Below are positions 60,309-64,000 of a DNA stretch of 64,000 nucleotides, piece by piece. The notes beneath the pieces are model-generated. The model was given only the letters and a program-made list of their open reading frames with translations, was not told where the DNA came from and searched no databases. A program made the translations under genes and the position numbers. Origin of the DNA: Kribbella qitaiheensis (lineage in GTDB: Bacteria; Actinomycetota; Actinomycetes; Propionibacteriales; Kribbellaceae); the NCBI RefSeq assembly GCF_014217565.1, contig NZ_CP043661.1, forward strand, positions 992,001 through 1,056,000, in the 5' to 3' direction. Every line of letters starts with the position of its first letter. The first letter of the stretch is position 1.

Positions 60309-63044
60309 TCAGGTGAGGCGGCGGACTGGCGTGTCTTGGCGGGGCTTCTCGTTCGGGGCTATTCGGATGGAGGTATCGAGGACCGTGGCCGAGTCGATGG
60401 AGACGAGGACCGAGCGGAGGTCCAGGCGGACCACCTCCTCGAGTTCCAGGGTGAGGCGGGCGACCCGGTGCAGCAGGTTCTCGATCGCGGCGATGTCGAC
60501 GGGATCGGAGCCACGGTAGCCGTAGAGCAGGGGCGCGGCGCGGACCTCGCGGACCATCTCCGCCGCGTCGGCGGTGGTCAGCGGCGGCATCCGGTACGAG
60601 CGGTCGCCGAGCAGATCCGTCGCCACGCCGGACAGGCCGAACGACACGACCGGACCGAACGAGACGTCCTCCTGGGCCGAGATCACCACCGGTACGCCGG
60701 GAGGCGCCATCTTCTGCACCACGAACTGCGCTCGCGCCGGATCCGACGCGACCCCGAACGTGCTCGTCATCTCCGCCCACGCCTGGCGCATGTCGTCCTC
60801 GTCGTGGATGTGCCGCCAGATGTCGGCGAGGTCCGGCCGCATCCGCCACTGATCCGCGGTCGCCTTGAGGATCACCTCGAAGCCGAGCTCCTCGGCCCGC
60901 GCGACCGCCTCGTCCGCCGATAGCACCGGGAAGGCCGGCAACACGCTGATGTCGTAGAAGCTGAGCAGCCGCTGCCGATCCTCGTCGCCCAGGTCGGCTC
61001 CCTGCGGATGACGCTGCAGGAACTCGGTGACGAAGGCCTCCGCCCCTGCGGTGTCAACGTCCGGGAGATCCGGGATCCGGCTGTCTGCACGACGCCGCCA
61101 CTCGGCGTACTGCGTGACCTTCGCCAACGCACCCACGGCGTACTGCGGCGAGGAGTACGACGGGATCGAGCCACGTGCCGCACCGCCGTACTCGTCAGGG
61201 ACGCGCAATTGCTCGGGCACACTGCGGGACGCGAGGAAAGTGGAGACAACCGGCTTGTCGGATCCGGCGGCCGCCGCCGCGAGCACCTGAGCGACCTCGG
61301 CGCCGTTCGACTGGACCGGTGGGGTGAAGATCACGACGACCGAGTGCACCCGATCGTCGGCGAACACCTCGCACAGAGCCGCACCGAAATCCGCTGCCGT
61401 CGCCTCGGCGCTGAGCGTGCGCGGCTCCCCCGCCACGTCCAGGCCCGTGCTGGCCACCGTGTCGAGGGCGAGCAGCGTCAGCGCATCGGAGTTGCTCACG
61501 ATCGCGACCCGGCGGCCCTTCGGCAGCGGCTGGTGCGCCATCAGCTGGGCAACGTCGAACAGCTCGCCGTTGGTGTCCACGCCGATCAGGCCGCTCTGCC
61601 GGAACAGCGAGTCGACGGTTGCCGGGGGCAACTTACTGCGGCGGACCGTCTGCCCGAGCGGCACGCCCTGGGTCGCCCGGCCGGACTTGAGCGCGATCAC
61701 CGGCTTGCGCCCCGCCAGCCGACGAGCGACCCGGCTGAACTTGCGCGGATTGCCGAGGGACTCCAGGTAGAGCAGCACGACCTCGGTCGCCTCGTCGGAG
61801 TACCAGTACTGCATCAGGTCGTTGCCGGAGACATCCGCCCGGTTACCGGCCGAGACGAAGCTGGACAGCCCGAGACCACGACCTGCCATGTCCGCGAGGA
61901 TCGAGACGCCGAGAGCGCCCGACTGGCAGAAGAAGCCGACCCGGCCACGACTCGGCATCACCGGTGACAACGTCGCGTTCAGGCCGACACCGGGCGCGGT
62001 GTTGATCACGCCGAGCGCGTTCGGCCCGATCACGCGCATCCCGTACGACCGGGCCAGGCCGACCAGTTGCCGCTGCAGCTTGCGGCCCTCGTCGCCGATC
62101 TCGGCGAACCCGCTCGACACCACCACCAGACCGCGAACACCCTTCGCGGCACAGTCCAGCACCACGTCGGCCGCCATCTCGGCCCGCACGGCCACGACGG
62201 CGAGGTCGATCTTTTCGTTGATGTCGCGGATCGTCCGGTACGCCGGTACGCCGTCGATCTCGTCCTCGGAAGACTCCGCGTTCACCGCGTACAGCCGGCC
62301 GGGGAAGCCGCTGTCGCGGACGTTGCGCAGCAGCGCGTTGCCGATCGTGCCCTCGCGCCGGCTCGCACCGATCACGGCGACGCTCGTCGGAGTGAGCAGC
62401 CGGGCGATCGAGAGCGCCTCGGAGCGCTGCTCGCGGGCCTGCATGACGCCGAACGACGTGTCGGTCGGGGCGATGTCGAACTCGACCACGATCACGCCGT
62501 CCTCGAACTCCCGGGCCACCTTGTAGCCGGCCTCGGTGAAGACGGTGATCATCTTGCGGTTGTCCGGCAGCACCTCGGCGACGAACCGGGTGATGCCGTG
62601 CTCGCGGGCGGCCTGGGCCAGGTGTTCGAGCAACAATTGCCCCAGCCCCCGGCCCTGATGGGCGTCCTCGATCAGGAACGCGACCTCGGCCGTCCGCCGG
62701 CCGGTCCGCTCGTACCGGCCGACCCCGATCATCTCGTCGCCGACAGTGACGATCAGCGCGGTCCGATCCCGGTAGTCCACCTGGGTGAACCGGGCGACGT
62801 CGCGATCGGACAGCTGTGGGTACGGCGCGAAGAAGCGGTAGTACTTCGACTGCTCCGATACCCGGGCGTAGAACGACACGAGCAGTTCAGCGTCGTCAGG
62901 CGTGATCGGCCGCAGATGCGCCGTCGCCCCGTCCCGCAGTACCACGTCCGCCTCGTACTCCGCCGGATAACCGGGCGGGAGGTCAACTGGACGGCTCGGG
63001 CCATACTGGGCCGGTCGCTGCGGCTGCTGCTCCGGCTCTGTCAC
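60309..63044 (-). CDS. GNAT acetyltransferase fused to ADP-forming acyl-CoA synthetase-like protein (Pat/AcuA-type lysine acetyltransferase)
   Basis: The ~911-residue protein has an N-terminal GNAT domain (about 35-195; FLIEDAHQGRGLGQLLLEHL is the acetyl-CoA loop). The ADP-forming NDP synthetase parts follow: CoA-binding SVAVIGASRREGTIGNALLR, VIGPNALGVINT, FFCQSGALGVSI, and an ATP-grasp C-terminal region (FEVILKATADQWRMRPDLAD; GPVVSFGLSGVATDLLGD). Such fusions are protein lysine acetyltransferases that sense acetyl-CoA and often silence acyl-CoA synthetases. GTG 63044 follows TACGCT by 9 nt, consistent with a leaderless start; TTG 63065 is possible. The prpE-like enzyme at 16.2 kb would be a natural target. 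Confidence 0.85.
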   Translation of the reverse strand: MTEPEQQPQRPAQYGPSRPVDLPPGYPAEYEADVVLRDGATAHLRPITPDDAELLVSFYARVSEQSKYYRFFAPYPQLSDRDVARFTQVDYRDRTALIVTVGDEMIGVGRYERTGRRTAEVAFLIEDAHQGRGLGQLLLEHLAQAAREHGITRFVAEVLPDNRKMITVFTEAGYKVAREFEDGVIVVEFDIAPTDTSFGVMQAREQRSEALSIARLLTPTSVAVIGASRREGTIGNALLRNVRDSGFPGRLYAVNAESSEDEIDGVPAYRTIRDINEKIDLAVVAVRAEMAADVVLDCAAKGVRGLVVVSSGFAEIGDEGRKLQRQLVGLARSYGMRVIGPNALGVINTAPGVGLNATLSPVMPSRGRVGFFCQSGALGVSILADMAGRGLGLSSFVSAGNRADVSGNDLMQYWYSDEATEVVLLYLESLGNPRKFSRVARRLAGRKPVIALKSGRATQGVPLGQTVRRSKLPPATVDSLFRQSGLIGVDTNGELFDVAQLMAHQPLPKGRRVAIVSNSDALTLLALDTVASTGLDVAGEPRTLSAEATAADFGAALCEVFADDRVHSVVVIFTPPVQSNGAEVAQVLAAAAAGSDKPVVSTFLASRSVPEQLRVPDEYGGAARGSIPSYSSPQYAVGALAKVTQYAEWRRRADSRIPDLPDVDTAGAEAFVTEFLQRHPQGADLGDEDRQRLLSFYDISVLPAFPVLSADEAVARAEELGFEVILKATADQWRMRPDLADIWRHIHDEDDMRQAWAEMTSTFGVASDPARAQFVVQKMAPPGVPVVISAQEDVSFGPVVSFGLSGVATDLLGDRSYRMPPLTTADAAEMVREVRAAPLLYGYRGSDPVDIAAIENLLHRVARLTLELEEVVRLDLRSVLVSIDSATVLDTSIRIAPNEKPRQDTPVRRLT

Positions 63045-63088
63045 CCGGCCAGCGTACTCAAGCAAGAGATTCGGAGGTCGGCAATTCC

Positions 63089-64000
63089 ATGTGGTGGCTC
63101 AGTGCACTCGGCGGCCTGGTCGCGCTCGCCACGAGCCTGCTGAGCCCGAGCGACGCACTGGACGTGATCGACCGGATCGCTCCTGTATTGGTCTTCCTGG
63201 TCGCGGTCACGGTCATCGCCGGGCTGGCCGACTCCGCCAAGGTGTTCGAGGTCGCTGCCCGCGAGGCCGCCCACCTCGGCCGCGGGAAGACTTGGCGGCT
63301 CTGGCTGCTCGTCGTGACCCTGGCCACCGCCTTGACCGTGGTGCTCTCGCTCGACACCTGCGCGGTCCTGCTGACACCGGTCGTCCTGGCGATGGCCCGG
63401 CAGCTCGACATCCCGCCCAAGCTGTTCGCCTTCACCACGGTCTGGCTGGCCGGCACGGCCTCACTGCTCCTTCCGGTGTCGAATCTCACCAATCTGCTCG
63501 CCCTGCACCGCTTCGACCAGCTCGGACTCGGTCTCGGCGACTACCTCGGCCTGAGCTGGCGCCCGGCGATCGCGGCCGTCCTGATCACCGTCGTCGTGCT
63601 GGCCCTGTTGTTCCACCGCGACCTGCGCCGGACCTACGTCGTACCGGAGACACCTGGGATCGACGACAAGGTCCTGTTCTGGGGGTCGGCCGGGGTCTGC
63701 GTCGCGCTCGGCCCGGCCTTCGTGACCGGCATCCAGGTCGCGATCCCCGCCTCAATCGGCGCGGTCGTCCTGGTGGTCCTCTTCGCCGTCCGGCGACGCG
63801 CAGAACTCAGCTGGACCCTCATCCCGTGGCGGCTGGTCCTCACCGTGGTCGGACTGTTCCTCGTCGTCGGAGCGCTGACCGCGCACGGGCTGGAGGACCT
63901 ACTCGGATCCATCGCGGGCACCCACGGCCACGGCCTGCCGGCCGATCTGCGGTTGACCGGCACAGCGGCGTTCGGCGCGAACGCGGTCGACAACCTGCCG
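63089..64000 (+). CDS. ArsB/SLC13-like permease, 3' end outside window
   Basis: From ATG 63089 (GGAGG 11 nt upstream) the open frame runs to the window edge, 304 codons so far: MWWLSALGGLVALATSLLSP, then VLVFLVAVTVIAGLADSAKV, TVVLSLDTCAVLLTPVVLAM, LLLPVSNLTNLLAL and AAFGANAVDNLP, which is the ion-transporter (ArsB/NhaD/CitT) superfamily with its repeated SNLTN/NAVDN half-site motifs. Arsenite efflux is one possibility; anion or citrate transport cannot be excluded. At least eight membrane helices are visible. Confidence 0.8.
   Translation, partial: MWWLSALGGLVALATSLLSPSDALDVIDRIAPVLVFLVAVTVIAGLADSAKVFEVAAREAAHLGRGKTWRLWLLVVTLATALTVVLSLDTCAVLLTPVVLAMARQLDIPPKLFAFTTVWLAGTASLLLPVSNLTNLLALHRFDQLGLGLGDYLGLSWRPAIAAVLITVVVLALLFHRDLRRTYVVPETPGIDDKVLFWGSAGVCVALGPAFVTGIQVAIPASIGAVVLVVLFAVRRRAELSWTLIPWRLVLTVVGLFLVVGALTAHGLEDLLGSIAGTHGHGLPADLRLTGTAAFGANAVDNLP

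Noticed and set aside
1-64000. tRNA, rRNA and CRISPR search
   Set aside because: No cloverleaf T-arm context, rRNA segment or regularly spaced repeat array was seen by reading; tRNAscan or a CRISPR finder could confirm.

Overview
The window is very GC-rich, densely coding DNA from an actinomycete. SepH (actinobacterial septation protein), an F420-type luciferase-like oxidoreductase, WYL-domain regulators, a Ser/Thr kinase with one C-terminal membrane helix, and paired ECF42-type sigma factor/DGPF proteins all point there. The overall style resembles Kribbella or a related Propionibacteriales genus; that is inference, as no rRNA or other species marker is present. No tRNA, rRNA or CRISPR array was seen.

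1-16 kb: a frameshifted second sliding clamp (dnaN paralogue); a peptidase E-like protein; a DGPF/YCII protein followed by its ECF42 sigma factor; a double glyoxalase; an aldo/keto reductase with a MerR-type promoter, divergent from a WYL regulator; a zinc-ribbon membrane protein; an XRE repressor divergent from a VWA-domain surface protein, itself convergent with a membrane Ser/Thr kinase; a deaminase/F420 oxidoreductase pair; an Lrp regulator coupled to an NlpC/P60-like protein; a frameshifted MazG-like protein; OsmC and an NAD(P)-binding protein.

16-30 kb: ordinary chromosome: propionyl-CoA synthetase, threonine dehydratase-like enzyme, rhomboid protease, MFS and APC transporters, secreted HNH nuclease, YaaA coupled to an aldo/keto reductase, aminopeptidase N, SepH.

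30-37 kb: an eroded accessory stretch. It starts with a polycysteine leader peptide and hairpin ahead of a small unknown gene, followed by an IS701-like transposase remnant, a TetR/AhpD-like pair with twin operators, a decayed DUF1232 gene, the tail of an ArsR/SRPBCC operon with a truncated glyoxalase, and a frameshifted TPR gene.

37-46 kb: a sugar-acid catabolic locus with heavy damage. The minus-strand operon reads: last codons of a sugar ABC permease, NAD-dependent epimerase/dehydrogenase, ManD/RspA-like dehydratase, TIM-barrel isomerase (two frameshifts), ROK regulator (two frameshifts and an apparent internal deletion), acetyltransferase. A frameshifted Gfo/Idh oxidoreductase lies opposite. 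A DHDPS-type aldolase with a divergent LysR regulator follows.

46-64 kb: DUF4185 protein; rhodanese coupled to thymidine kinase; a small graveyard with a serine-recombinase fragment and an IS3-type fragment; a second ECF42/DGPF pair; a RibD-like reductase; a secreted subtilase; a phosphodiesterase/DUF5998 pair; an ABC exporter preceding a 31-bp perfect inverted repeat; a P1-family peptidase; a GNAT/acyl-CoA synthetase fusion; and the start of an ArsB-like permease that runs off the window.

Many genes are broken by one-base frame changes, often in short G/C runs. Some of these may be assembly errors, but the permease scar, the ROK deletion and the transposase and recombinase fragments indicate that real decay also occurred around 30-43 kb and at 49 kb.
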